Source: an uncultured Sphingomonadales bacterium (GTDB taxonomy: Bacteria; Pseudomonadota; Alphaproteobacteria; Sphingomonadales; Sphingomonadaceae). From it: a DNA stretch of 64,000 bases. The notes below the pieces were generated by a model. The model was not told the origin of the DNA and made no database searches. It saw only the letters and a program-made list of their open reading frames with translations. Location: NCBI GenBank assembly GCA_937898525.1, contig CALCBC010000015.1, positions 1 through 64,000 of the forward strand, written 5' to 3'. This document shows positions 34,865 to 43,094 of this stretch, one piece after another (within the stretch, counting starts at the first letter, position 1; each line of letters starts with the position of its first letter). The translations under genes and the position numbers were made by a program.

Positions 34865-35980
34865 TCAGCTGGACAGCAGCTCGACGATGCGCGCGGCGCT
34901 CTTGCCGTCGCCGAACGGATTGTGAGCGCGCGCCATCGCCGCATAGGCGGACTCGTCGTCGAGCAGACGCTCGGCTTCGGCGACGATGCGGTCGGGGTCG
35001 GTGCCGACGAGCTGCGCCGTGCCCGCCTCGACCCCTTCGGGGCGCTCTGTTGTCTCGCGCATCACGAGCACTGGCTTGCCGAGCGCGGGTGCCTCTTCCT
35101 GCACCCCGCCGCTGTCGGTCAGCATCAGGTCGGCCAGCCCCAGCAGCCGCGCGAAGTGTGGGTAGTCGAGCGGTTCGAGCAGCGCGACGTTATCGAGCCC
35201 CGCGAGCTCGGCCTGCATGACCGAGCGCACGTTGGGATTGAGGTGTACCGGGAAGATTACCGCGACGTCCGGGCGAGCGGCGAGCCGGCGAATCGCCGCG
35301 GCGATCGCCTGCATGCCCTCGCCGAAACTCTCGCGCCGGTGGCTGGTGACACCGATGATCCGCTTTCCGGCGAAGCGCGCCTCGAGCTCGGCAAGGCCCG
35401 CGGCGAGTTGAGGCATTTGTGCGATACGCGCGGTGATCCAGTGCAGCGCGTCGATCACCGTGTTGCCGGTCACGTGGATTGTTGCCGGATCGACGTTCTC
35501 GCGCCGCAGAGCCTCGGCCGCGGTCTCGGTAGGGGCGCAATGCAGCGCGGCGATTGTGCCGATGACCTTGCGGTTGATCTCCTCGGGCCACGGATGGTGG
35601 ATGTTGCCGCTGCGCAGCCCGGCCTCGACGTGGGCGACCGGAATCTTGCGGTAGTAGGCAGCGATCGCCCCGGCCATCGCCGTCGCAGTGTCGCCCTGGA
35701 CGACGACCCAGTCGGGTCGCTCCATGTCCATCACCCGGCCGAGTCCCGTGAGCAACGCGGCGGTCAGCGCATCGAGGGACTGGTCGGGACGCATCAAGTC
35801 GAGGTCGTGATCGGGCACGAGCCCGGCGATTTTGAGCACCTGGTCGAGCATCCCGCGATGCTGTCCGCTGACGCAGACGCGGCTGGCGAATCGCGGGTCC
35901 CGCGCCAGTGCGTGGACCAGCGGAAACAACTTGATCGCTTCGGGACGGGTGCCGAAGACCGTGAGGACGCGCCGGGACAT
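34865..35980 (-). CDS. wecB: UDP-N-acetylglucosamine 2-epimerase (non-hydrolysing)
   Basis: Converts UDP-GlcNAc to UDP-ManNAc. It has 371 residues. Typical segments are VFGTRPEAIKLFPLVHAL (residues 7-24), VQGDTATAMAGAIAAYYRKI near 95, HVEAGLRSGNIHHPWPEE near 117 with catalytic acids and His, and LTDSGGVQEEAPALGKPVL near 285 for UDP binding. With wecC it forms a two-gene UDP-ManNAcA module; no glycosyltransferase, polymerase or flippase is adjacent. Confidence 0.95.
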   Translation of the reverse strand: MSRRVLTVFGTRPEAIKLFPLVHALARDPRFASRVCVSGQHRGMLDQVLKIAGLVPDHDLDLMRPDQSLDALTAALLTGLGRVMDMERPDWVVVQGDTATAMAGAIAAYYRKIPVAHVEAGLRSGNIHHPWPEEINRKVIGTIAALHCAPTETAAEALRRENVDPATIHVTGNTVIDALHWITARIAQMPQLAAGLAELEARFAGKRIIGVTSHRRESFGEGMQAIAAAIRRLAARPDVAVIFPVHLNPNVRSVMQAELAGLDNVALLEPLDYPHFARLLGLADLMLTDSGGVQEEAPALGKPVLVMRETTERPEGVEAGTAQLVGTDPDRIVAEAERLLDDESAYAAMARAHNPFGDGKSAARIVELLSS

Positions 35981-36024
35981 GGGCCCGCCCTTAGCGCACG
36001 GCAGTTAAGCGCGCGCTTACGAAA

Positions 36025-36612
36025 TCACGGAGCCGGGCGAATGTCAGCCGGATCGACCACCACCGGGACGCTCGGATCGGTCTGGCGCGGGGCGACCTCG
36101 CCGGCTTCCTCGGCCTCCAGGCGCTCCATGTACTGCCGCTCGAGCTCCTCGACGCGGGCCTGCGTCGCAGCGGCCTCGGCGTCGATCGTCGACAGGCGTT
36201 CTTCGCGCGCCGCGGCAATCAGCTCGCCGGCGCGGACGTCGGAGCTCGTAGCGCGTTCCTTGTAGGCCGCCTCGATCATCTTCGCGGTGCAGCCGAGCTC
36301 GCCACCCGAACCGACCGGCGAGCACGACAGCGCCCCGAACTGGCCGACCGTCTCGTAGGCGAGCACCCGGTTGACCCACGGCTCGTTGGCCGGATCGTTG
36401 CTCTCCCTGAGCGCCTCGGGAATGCGGTAGCGCTCGCTCTCGGCCATCCGCGCGCAGACCACGATCTCGTTCTCGGTCGACTGCGGACATTCGTCGTCGC
36501 CGTAGACGATCACGGTGTTGACCCGGTCGCCGCCCTCGTCCTGCGCCAGCGCCGGTGCGGGCACCAGCGCGGCAACGGCTGTCGCGGCGGCAAGGGCGAG
36601 GAGGCGTGTCAT
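36025..36612 (-). CDS. exported protein of unknown function
   Basis: A 195-residue protein with a signal peptide (MTRLLALAAATAVAALVPAPALA). The mature part contains ECPQSTENEIVVCARMAESE followed by RYRIPEALRE, a pattern I associate with a sphingomonad periplasmic family, and later a cysteine pair (LSCSPVGSGGELGCT). The last 60 residues are helical and charged (TQARVEELERQYMERLEAEE) and then Pro-rich. The ATG at 36612 has AAGGAC ahead. It lies at the downstream end of the coq7/dsbB minus-strand run. Function not known. Confidence 0.7.
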   Translation of the reverse strand: MTRLLALAAATAVAALVPAPALAQDEGGDRVNTVIVYGDDECPQSTENEIVVCARMAESERYRIPEALRESNDPANEPWVNRVLAYETVGQFGALSCSPVGSGGELGCTAKMIEAAYKERATSSDVRAGELIAAAREERLSTIDAEAAATQARVEELERQYMERLEAEEAGEVAPRQTDPSVPVVVDPADIRPAP

Positions 36613-36717
36613 GTCAGGTCCTTCTGCGGGGCACGGCCCGGAAATGCAATTGGCGCCACGGCCCGTGAACACCCGATGAAGCGCGCGGCGGCCGCGATCC
36701 GTTCCCGCGGCGCCACG

Positions 36718-37233
36718 TCAGATCCTTTCGGACAAACGGATCGCCGCACGGCAGCCGAGCCGGATCGCGACCGAGAGCAGCGGATAGGCCGGTGCGCGCT
36801 CGGCCCCGGCGGCGAGCGCCGCGTCGCGATGGGCGAGTTCGTCGTCGCGAAAGCGCTCGATGAGTCCGGCCAGTTCGGGATCGTCGCCGTCGGCTGCGAG
36901 CCTGTCGAGCTGGCGCGAATAGTGCCGATCGATCTCTGTCTCGACCGCCGCGGTGCAGGCCATCGCCGCTTCGGGACCGAGCAGCGCCGTCGCCGCACCG
37001 AGCGCGTAGCCGGCGACCGACCACAGCGGCTGCAGAGCGGTCGGGCGCACGCCGCGTTGGGCCATCAGCGCGTCGAAGGCCTTCAGGTGATCGTGCTCCT
37101 GGTCTGCCATCGCGCGGATTTCGCCCGAATGCGGCGCGCGGTCCCCCATCACGGCGAGTTGCCCGGCGTAGATCCGGGTGGCGCCGTACTCGCCGGCCTG
37201 GTCGACGCGGATCATGGCTGCACGGTCGGTCAT
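36718..37233 (-). CDS. coq7: Coq7-type demethoxyubiquinone hydroxylase
   Basis: Di-iron monooxygenase that hydroxylates demethoxyubiquinone in ubiquinone synthesis. It has 171 residues. The metal-ligand pattern is intact: Glu in VDQAGEYGATRIY, ExxH in ADQEHDHLKAF, Glu in AVETEIDRHY, and ExxH in FRDDELAHRDAA. The C-terminal PLLSVAIRLGCRAAIRLSERI is amphipathic and likely membrane-facing. Its ATG overlaps the dsbB stop (ATGA), linking two quinone-related functions. Confidence 0.92.
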   Translation of the reverse strand: MTDRAAMIRVDQAGEYGATRIYAGQLAVMGDRAPHSGEIRAMADQEHDHLKAFDALMAQRGVRPTALQPLWSVAGYALGAATALLGPEAAMACTAAVETEIDRHYSRQLDRLAADGDDPELAGLIERFRDDELAHRDAALAAGAERAPAYPLLSVAIRLGCRAAIRLSERI

Positions 37234-37700
37234 CCCTTGCGAGCCCTAGCAAGCAGCAGGAGAATCGCCACTGCGGATATTACCGAAATGATCGCGTTAA
37301 ATCCGGCAAGCGAGATGCCGCCGAGCGTCCACGGCGCGACGTCGCAGCGAATCAGCGGCGCGTTCATGATCGCTTCGAGCGGATCGCCGCCGCTGCTGCC
37401 GACTGGGTTCGTGCAGGGGGTGATGCCCGGCCACCAGCCGTATTCGACCCCGGCGTGAAACATGCCGATCAGCCCCGACACGAGGATTCCGAGCGCGGCC
37501 AGCGCGATCCACAGGCTGCGCGGCCGGGTGACGAACGAGAGCAGCGCAAGCGCGGCCGCGGCGAAGTGCGGCCAGCGCTGCCACCAACACATCTCGCACG
37601 GATAGAGCCCGAAGGCGTACTGCGAGACGTAGGCGCCGGCGAGCAGCAACGCCGGCACCGCGAGCGCCAGCCCCTGGGCAAGCCGCGTTTCGGATTGCAC
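37230..37700 (-). CDS. dsbB: disulfide bond formation protein B
   Basis: Inner-membrane protein reoxidising DsbA and passing electrons to ubiquinone. About 156 residues from a GTG at 37700, with four membrane helices. The quinone-coupled CxxC is in YPCEMCWWQRWPH after TM1, and the second pair is in WPGITPCTNPVG and APLIRCDVAPWT. A frame extending upstream to 37766 would overlap the protease gene and add a basic, Cys-rich piece unlike DsbB. dsbA is not in the window. Confidence 0.9.
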   Translation of the reverse strand: MQSETRLAQGLALAVPALLLAGAYVSQYAFGLYPCEMCWWQRWPHFAAAALALLSFVTRPRSLWIALAALGILVSGLIGMFHAGVEYGWWPGITPCTNPVGSSGGDPLEAIMNAPLIRCDVAPWTLGGISLAGFNAIISVISAVAILLLLARARKG

Positions 37701-37713
37701 GCGTCGAACCGGG

Positions 37714-39060
37714 CTAGCGCCGCGCCACGACCGCTCCGCCCGTGCGGCGCAGGGTGCGCAGCGCATAGTCGAGCTGGAAGTCGGTGATGCCCTGCGCCTC
37801 GAGCTCGGCCGCGGTCAGCGTGAAGCGCGGGTCGTCGCGCTGGTCGGCTTCGAGCGCCTCGTCCTCGAGGTCGATCTCGTTGACGAGGTGTCCACGCAGG
37901 TCGCTCTCGCGCAGCTGATACTTCGCGCGCTTGGCGGCATCCGGGTCCGACAGCTGGGGCACGCGGATGTCAGGCTTGATCCCGCCTTCCTGCACCGAGC
38001 GGCCGGACGGCGTGTAGTAGCGCGCGGTGGTCAGCTTGAGTGCAGCGTCGCGGCTCAGCGGCAGCAGCGTCTGGACCGAGCCCTTGCCGAAGCTGCGCTC
38101 GCCCATGACCAGCGCGCGGCGGTGGTCCTGCAGCGCCCCGGCGACGATCTCGCTGGCCGAAGCCGAGCCGGCGTCGATCAGCACGATCATCGGCAACCCT
38201 GCGGCCGCGTCGCCGCGATAGACGCTCTCGGCCTCGTAGTAGACCGAATCGCGCGCGTGGCGGCCCCGCTGCGAGACGATCTGGCCTTCGGTCAGGAACA
38301 GGTCGCTGAGCGCCACCGCCTCGTCGAGCGACCCGCCCGGGTTCTTGCGCAGGTCAAGCACCAGGCCGGTCAGCCGGCCGCCCGCTTCGCGCCGCAGCGC
38401 GGCGAGCGCGTCATTGACGTCGGCGCCGACGTCGCGGCTGAATTCGTTGACGCTGATCACGCCGATGTTGCCCTCTTCGAGCGTCCAGGTGACCGGCTCG
38501 AGTTCGATCACGCCGCGCGTCACGGTAACGTCGAACGGCTCGTCACGGCCCGGCCGGAAGATCGACAGCCGGATCGAGCTGCCGGCAGGTCCGCGCATCT
38601 GCTTGACCGCCTCGTCGAGCTCGAGCCCGTAGATCAGCTTGCCGTCGATGTGAGTGATGTAGTCGCCGGCCTTGATGCCCGCCTTGTCGGCCGGGCTGCC
38701 CTTGAACGGCGAGACGACCTTCACCGCGCCGTCATCCATCTGCACCGAGATGCCGAGACCCTGGTAATTGCCGTCGATCATCGTCTCGAGCCGCTCGAGC
38801 GCAGCACCATCGAGATAGGCCGAGTGCGGATCGAGCGCGGCGAGCATACCATCGATCGCCCCGCGGATCAGGACCTCATCCTCGACCGGCTCGACGTAGC
38901 TCGACTTGATCCGCTGGTAGGTGGCGAACAGCTTGGCGAACTCGGGCGACGAGCGGCCTTCGACCTGGGCGAAGACCGCGGTCGTGGCCGGCAGCAGCGC
39001 GATCGCCGTAAGCAGCGCGGCGGCGCGCGCGGGCCCGGAAAGGCGTTGGGCAAGCGTCAT
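37714..39060 (-). CDS. ctpA: S41 family carboxy-terminal processing protease
   Basis: A periplasmic Ser/Lys protease, 448 residues. The signal peptide ends TTAVFA. A PDZ domain lies near residues 95-175 (GLGISVQMDDGAVKVVSPF, KAGIKAGDYITHIDG). In the peptidase core, Ser is in DAGSASASEIVAGAL near residue 305 and Lys in SFGKGSVQT. Proteases of this type trim envelope proteins including cell-wall hydrolases. The ATG at 39060 follows GAGGAA. It sits just downstream of the EnvC-like gene, a conserved pairing. Confidence 0.93.
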   Translation of the reverse strand: MTLAQRLSGPARAAALLTAIALLPATTAVFAQVEGRSSPEFAKLFATYQRIKSSYVEPVEDEVLIRGAIDGMLAALDPHSAYLDGAALERLETMIDGNYQGLGISVQMDDGAVKVVSPFKGSPADKAGIKAGDYITHIDGKLIYGLELDEAVKQMRGPAGSSIRLSIFRPGRDEPFDVTVTRGVIELEPVTWTLEEGNIGVISVNEFSRDVGADVNDALAALRREAGGRLTGLVLDLRKNPGGSLDEAVALSDLFLTEGQIVSQRGRHARDSVYYEAESVYRGDAAAGLPMIVLIDAGSASASEIVAGALQDHRRALVMGERSFGKGSVQTLLPLSRDAALKLTTARYYTPSGRSVQEGGIKPDIRVPQLSDPDAAKRAKYQLRESDLRGHLVNEIDLEDEALEADQRDDPRFTLTAAELEAQGITDFQLDYALRTLRRTGGAVVARR

Positions 39061-39137
39061 GAATCGGGTTCCTCGATTGGCCCCCAATGTATCGCGCGGC
39101 ACGCGTTAACGCCAGATGAGGCGACCAAAGCAGGTCT

Positions 39138-40364
39138 TCATCCGACAAACCGCAACGGATTGACCGGTTCGCCGCTGTTGCGCAGCTCGAGCGTGACCTG
39201 GGGAGCGGCGCGCGCCGCGATCCCCAGCGGCGCCCCGGCAACCAGCGTCTCGCCGACGGCCACGTCGGTCCTGGCAAGGCCGGTGACAAGGCTGGTCCAA
39301 CCCCCGGCGTGCTCGATGATCACGATGCGCCCGTAACCGCGATAGGGGCCGGCGAAGGCCACCCGCCCGGCAGCCGGCGCGACGACCTGCGCTCCAGGCC
39401 GGGGAACGAGAGTCAGCCCGCGGCTCGCGGTGAGGCCTCGGCCATCGCCGAAGCCCCGCACGGTACGTCCGTCGACCGGCAGCAGGTAAGGCATCGGCGG
39501 CGCGGCGGCCGAAGCGGCCGGTCCCCGCTCGGGGGCCGGTGCCGCGCGGGCCTCCTCGGGCCGGGCGGGACGCAGCAACGGCCCCGGCAGCGCGGCGAGC
39601 CGGATGCGCAGCGCCGCGGCGCGGTCGAGCTCGGCGATCAGCGCATCGAGGTCGCGCGCCTCTTCGGCCAGCGCGAGTGCGCGTTCGGCCTCGCGAACTG
39701 CAAGCGCGCGGGCTTCGCGCGAGGCTTCGCGCTGGCGCGCTTCGAGCGCGGCCAGTTCGCGACGCCGTTCGGCGAGGCGGGTCTCCTCGCTGCGCAGGAA
39801 AGCGGTCGCGGCGAGCGACTCCTCGTGCAGCTCGCGGCTGCGGGCGAGGCGGGCCCGGAGGTCGGCCGTGCGTGCGCGGACCTGTGGGACCGCGCTGTCG
39901 AGCAGCGCGCGCAGGTGAACGACGTCCTCGACCGACCCGGTGCGCAGCAGCGACAGAGCGACGGGGCGACGTGAAAATTGCTGCAACGCAGCGGTCAGGT
40001 GCATGACCGGTTGTTGTTCGTGTCCGAGTTGCTCGCGCAGCGCCGCACGCTCGCGCGCGGCCAGGGCGATGCGCGCCTCGGCCGCGGCGATCCCGGCTTC
40101 AGCCTGCTGGATCCGCGCGGCGACGGCAGCGGCCTCGCGCGCCGTGCGTTCGACCGCGTCGCTGGCACTCTTTGCCTCGCGCTCGTACTGGGCGCTGCGC
40201 GCCTCGGCCGCGCGGCGTGCCGCCAGCGCCGCCGCGAGCGCAGCGCGGGTTTCCGCACTCCCCTGGAAGGCAACGGCGCGCCGGGCTCCGGCCCCCGGAA
40301 CCGTCACGAGGGCTCCGCACGCCAGGACCGCTGCCACAGCCGCGAGGGCGAAGGCGCGCCTCAT
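39138..40364 (-). CDS. EnvC-like degenerate LytM/M23 factor
   Basis: A 408-residue exported protein. The signal peptide begins MRRAFALAAVAAVLACGAL. Residues 35-275 are long coiled-coil helices (Ala/Glu/Arg-rich), and the C-terminal 110 residues form an M23/LytM fold (RTVRGFGDGRG, APAAGRVAFAGPYRGYG). All zinc ligands are replaced: the HxGxD site reads SRGLT, the YAHL His reads VTGL, and HxH reads QVT. Like E. coli EnvC it should not cut peptidoglycan but activate an amidase at the division site. Its position between rlmH and ctpA supports that. Confidence 0.88.
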   Translation of the reverse strand: MRRAFALAAVAAVLACGALVTVPGAGARRAVAFQGSAETRAALAAALAARRAAEARSAQYEREAKSASDAVERTAREAAAVAARIQQAEAGIAAAEARIALAARERAALREQLGHEQQPVMHLTAALQQFSRRPVALSLLRTGSVEDVVHLRALLDSAVPQVRARTADLRARLARSRELHEESLAATAFLRSEETRLAERRRELAALEARQREASREARALAVREAERALALAEEARDLDALIAELDRAAALRIRLAALPGPLLRPARPEEARAAPAPERGPAASAAAPPMPYLLPVDGRTVRGFGDGRGLTASRGLTLVPRPGAQVVAPAAGRVAFAGPYRGYGRIVIIEHAGGWTSLVTGLARTDVAVGETLVAGAPLGIAARAAPQVTLELRNSGEPVNPLRFVG

Positions 40365-40368
40365 GCCC

Positions 40369-40791
40369 TCACCCTGCCCGATGATAGGGGTGGCCGGCAA
40401 GCAGGCTGGTGGCGCGGAACAGCTGTTCAAGCAGCATCGCCCGGACGAGCAGATGCGGCCAGGTCGCCTTGCCGAAAGCCACCAGGCGGTCGGCCGCGTC
40501 GCGGTCGGCGCGCGTGTGGCCGTCAGCAGCGCCGACCAGGAAACGCGTTTCGCGAATGCCGTTGTCGCGCCAGTCGCGCAGCAACTCGGCAAGCGCCTCG
40601 GACGAGACCTGCGAGCCGCGCTCGTCGAGCAGGATGGTGCGGAACGGCGTCTGCGGCTCGGGTGTCCGCCCACCGCGTTCGGGCAGCTCCGTGAGCCGCA
40701 GCGGCCAGGTGATGCGCTTCGCATAGCGCTCGACCAGCTCCGCCTCGGGCGAGCGGCCGATCTTCCCGCGAGCGATCACGTGCAGCAGCAT
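40369..40791 (-). CDS. rlmH: 23S rRNA (pseudouridine1915-N3)-methyltransferase
   Basis: SPOUT-class methyltransferase acting on helix 69 of 23S rRNA in the assembled ribosome. The length of 140 residues is typical. It has LLDERGSQVSSEALAELL near residues 73-90, the SAM-binding FLVGAADGH loop near 105, and the C-terminal LVRAMLLEQLFRATSLL then HPYHRAG. It ends 4 nt before the EnvC-like ATG and follows rsfS, a conserved ribosome-envelope arrangement. Confidence 0.95.
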   Translation of the reverse strand: MLLHVIARGKIGRSPEAELVERYAKRITWPLRLTELPERGGRTPEPQTPFRTILLDERGSQVSSEALAELLRDWRDNGIRETRFLVGAADGHTRADRDAADRLVAFGKATWPHLLVRAMLLEQLFRATSLLAGHPYHRAG

Positions 40792-40828
40792 GGCCGACGC
40801 CTAGCCGACCCCGCCGGGCAAAGGAATG

Positions 40829-41200
40829 CTAGGCCCGCCCCCCGGCGGCGACGGTGCCCTCGCCGAAGCCCCACATCCGCTCGAGGTTGTAGAAGCTGCG
40901 CACCTCGGGCCGGAACAGATGGACGACGACGTCGCCGGCATCGATCAGCACCCAGTCGGCCGCCGGCAGCCCCTCGATACGCGGCGTGCCGTGGCCTTCC
41001 TTCTTGAGCCGCTCGGCGAGCTTGGTCGCCATCGCCGCGACCTGCCGGGTCGAGCGCCCGGAGGCGATGACCATGTGGTCGGCGATGCTCGACTTGCCTT
41101 CGAGCGGGATGGTGACGAGGTCCTGCGCCTGGTCCTCATCGAGCTGGTCAAGGATCAGGGCATGGACCGAGCCAGGTGCGGCGGGGGCGGTGTCGGGCAT
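40829..41200 (-). CDS. rsfS: ribosomal silencing factor RsfS
   Basis: Binds L14 on the large subunit and blocks subunit joining under starvation. The core (LILDQLDEDQAQDLVTIPLE, SSIADHMVIASGRSTRQVAAMA, ADWVLIDAGDVVVHLFRPEV, YNLERMW) is complete. I place the start at ATG 41200 (MPDTAPAAPGS, 123 residues), similar to relatives. An in-frame ATG at 41275 would add 25 residues; neither has a convincing ribosome site. nadD lies upstream, the usual neighbour. Confidence 0.9.
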   Translation of the reverse strand: MPDTAPAAPGSVHALILDQLDEDQAQDLVTIPLEGKSSIADHMVIASGRSTRQVAAMATKLAERLKKEGHGTPRIEGLPAADWVLIDAGDVVVHLFRPEVRSFYNLERMWGFGEGTVAAGGRA

Positions 41201-41329
41201 GTCAGTGATGGAGACGATGGTCGAATGCGCGGAAGGTTCCGGCCGGGCTTGCGCCTCTGGGGTCGCGGACGTCATCGTAGCGGGTCATGCTCCTTGCGAG
41301 AATGGACGGTGGCAGCACGGGCACAAGCC

Positions 41330-41998
41330 TCATGCGCTCGTCCCCTGGGCCTCGTCAGCCCCTGCCGGATCGTGAATGAGGGAATGCGTCACCCCGTCCC
41401 TGGGCGATGGCCCGCCGAAGCGGCTGGCCCAGCCGGGATCCCCGCGGCGCAATTCGGTAGCCGAGCGCGGATCGGGGTCGAAACGCAGTTCAATCAGCGC
41501 GGGTGCGCTCCATTCGTCCCGGTTCCTGAAGCCGGTCGCGGTCAACCGGTAACGCCGCAACCAGGCCATCGCGGGGCTCGCGAGGGCAGCGTCATCATAT
41601 CCGGGGCGGGCAATCACCGCAATCGGCATTTCCCGGGCTATCTCGCGCCAGTCCTTCCACAAGTGGAATTGCGCGAGGTTGTCGGCCCCCATCAGCCAGA
41701 CGAACCTGCGGCGCGGGTAGCGCCGTTTTAGGGCCCGCAGCGTGTCGATCGTGTAACGCGTGCCGAGCTCCCGTTCGATCGCGGTCACGCGGATCGGCGC
41801 GCGCCGGGCCATCGCCTGGGCCGAACGCATCCGCGCGGCGAGTGGCGCCATGCCGTGCTTCGGCTTGAGCGGGTTGCCCGGCGAGACCAGCCACCAGACC
41901 TCGTCGAGGCCGAGCGCCCGGGCGGCGAAGAGGCTGATCGCCCGGTGCCCGCCGTGCGCCGGGTTGAAGCTCCCGCCGAGGAGCCCGGTCCTTTTCAC
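41330..41998 (-). CDS. nadD: nicotinate-nucleotide adenylyltransferase
   Basis: Adenylates nicotinic acid mononucleotide in NAD synthesis. It has 222 residues. The nucleotidyltransferase site GGSFNPAHGGH is at residues 8-18, WWLVSPGNPLKP near 35, and YTIDTLRALKRRYP with WLMGADNLAQFHLWKDW near 90-120. The ATG overlaps the stop of the aldo/keto reductase gene (ATGA). Confidence 0.95.
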   Translation of the reverse strand: MKRTGLLGGSFNPAHGGHRAISLFAARALGLDEVWWLVSPGNPLKPKHGMAPLAARMRSAQAMARRAPIRVTAIERELGTRYTIDTLRALKRRYPRRRFVWLMGADNLAQFHLWKDWREIAREMPIAVIARPGYDDAALASPAMAWLRRYRLTATGFRNRDEWSAPALIELRFDPDPRSATELRRGDPGWASRFGGPSPRDGVTHSLIHDPAGADEAQGTSA

Positions 41999-43047
41999 TT
42001 CGGCTGGCGGCGCGGCGAGATGCGGAACCCGTGACGCGTGTTCTGCGAGGCGATCGCCCAGGCCGGGTATTCGGGCTCGAGCTCGCCGAGAGCATCCAGC
42101 CGGTTGAGCTCGTCGGCGGTCAGCTCGACATCGCTCGCCGCGAGGTTCTCAGCCAGCTGGTCGGGCCGCCGCGCCCCGACGATCACGCTCGAGACGACCT
42201 CCTTGTGCAGCAGCCAGGCGAGCGCGATGGCCGAGATCGCGACCCCGCGGGCCTCGGCCATCGGCCGCATGGCGTCGACGAGGTCGAACGCCAGGGCCTT
42301 GTCGGTACGCGGGAAGTCGAGCTTGGCGCGGCGGCCGTCGCCTTCGGCGTTGTCGTCGTTGCCGCGCTTGTACTTGCCCGACAGCAGCCCGCCGGCGAGC
42401 GGGCTCCACACCATCAGCCCGAGACCCTCGCTGAGCATCATCGGCACCAGCTCGCGCTCGAGTTCGCGGTTGGCGGCGGTGTAGAGCGCCTGGACCGCGA
42501 TGAACTGGTCCCACCCGCGGCGATCGCAGATGCCGAGCGCCTTGGCGATCTGCCAGGCCGCCCAGTTGGAGACGCCGACGTAGCGCGCGCGGCCCGAGCG
42601 GACGATGTCCTCGAGCGCGCGAAGCGTTTCCTCCATCCCGCAGCTCGGGTCCCAGCCGTGGACCTGGTAGAGATCGACATGGTCGAGCCCGAGCCGCGCG
42701 AGGCTGGCGTCGATCTGGTGCAGCAGGTGGTAGCGGTTCGCGCCAGCATCGTTGGGCCCCTCGCCCATCGGCCCCATGCCCTTGGTCGCGATCACGATCT
42801 GGTCGCGCGCCACGCCGAGCGTCCGCAGCGCACCGCCTACGAACTCCTCGCTCTGCCCGGCGGTGTAGAGGTTGGCGGTGTCGATGAAGTTGACCCCGGC
42901 GTCAAGCGCCTGCCTGACCAGCGCGGTCGATCCCTCCTGATCGAGTTCGTGCTGGAAGAACCCGCTCGGCTTGTTGCCGAAAGTCATCGCCCCGAGACAC
43001 AGCTCCGAGACGACGAGGCCCGACTGGCCGAGACGGTTATAGCGCAT
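41995..43047 (-). CDS. aldo/keto reductase
   Basis: A 350-residue NADPH-dependent oxidoreductase with a TIM-barrel fold. It begins MRYNRLGQSGLVVSELCLGA as typical for the family. The catalytic tetrad is visible as Asp and Tyr in FIDTANLYTAGQSEE, Lys in VIATKGMG and His in LYQVHGWDP. The substrate is unknown. It sits between proA and nadD, overlapping the latter, which is an unusual insertion into an otherwise conserved gene order. Confidence 0.9.
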   Translation of the reverse strand: MRYNRLGQSGLVVSELCLGAMTFGNKPSGFFQHELDQEGSTALVRQALDAGVNFIDTANLYTAGQSEEFVGGALRTLGVARDQIVIATKGMGPMGEGPNDAGANRYHLLHQIDASLARLGLDHVDLYQVHGWDPSCGMEETLRALEDIVRSGRARYVGVSNWAAWQIAKALGICDRRGWDQFIAVQALYTAANRELERELVPMMLSEGLGLMVWSPLAGGLLSGKYKRGNDDNAEGDGRRAKLDFPRTDKALAFDLVDAMRPMAEARGVAISAIALAWLLHKEVVSSVIVGARRPDQLAENLAASDVELTADELNRLDALGELEPEYPAWAIASQNTRHGFRISPRRQPK

Positions 43048-43094
43048 GGGCTGTCTCCTGTTCCCACCGGTCTAGGCGGACAGGAGCGAGGCGT

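Noticed and set aside
33471..35980. wecB/wecC as part of an O-antigen or capsule island
   Set aside because: No glycosyltransferases, polymerase, flippase or change in base composition are seen around them.
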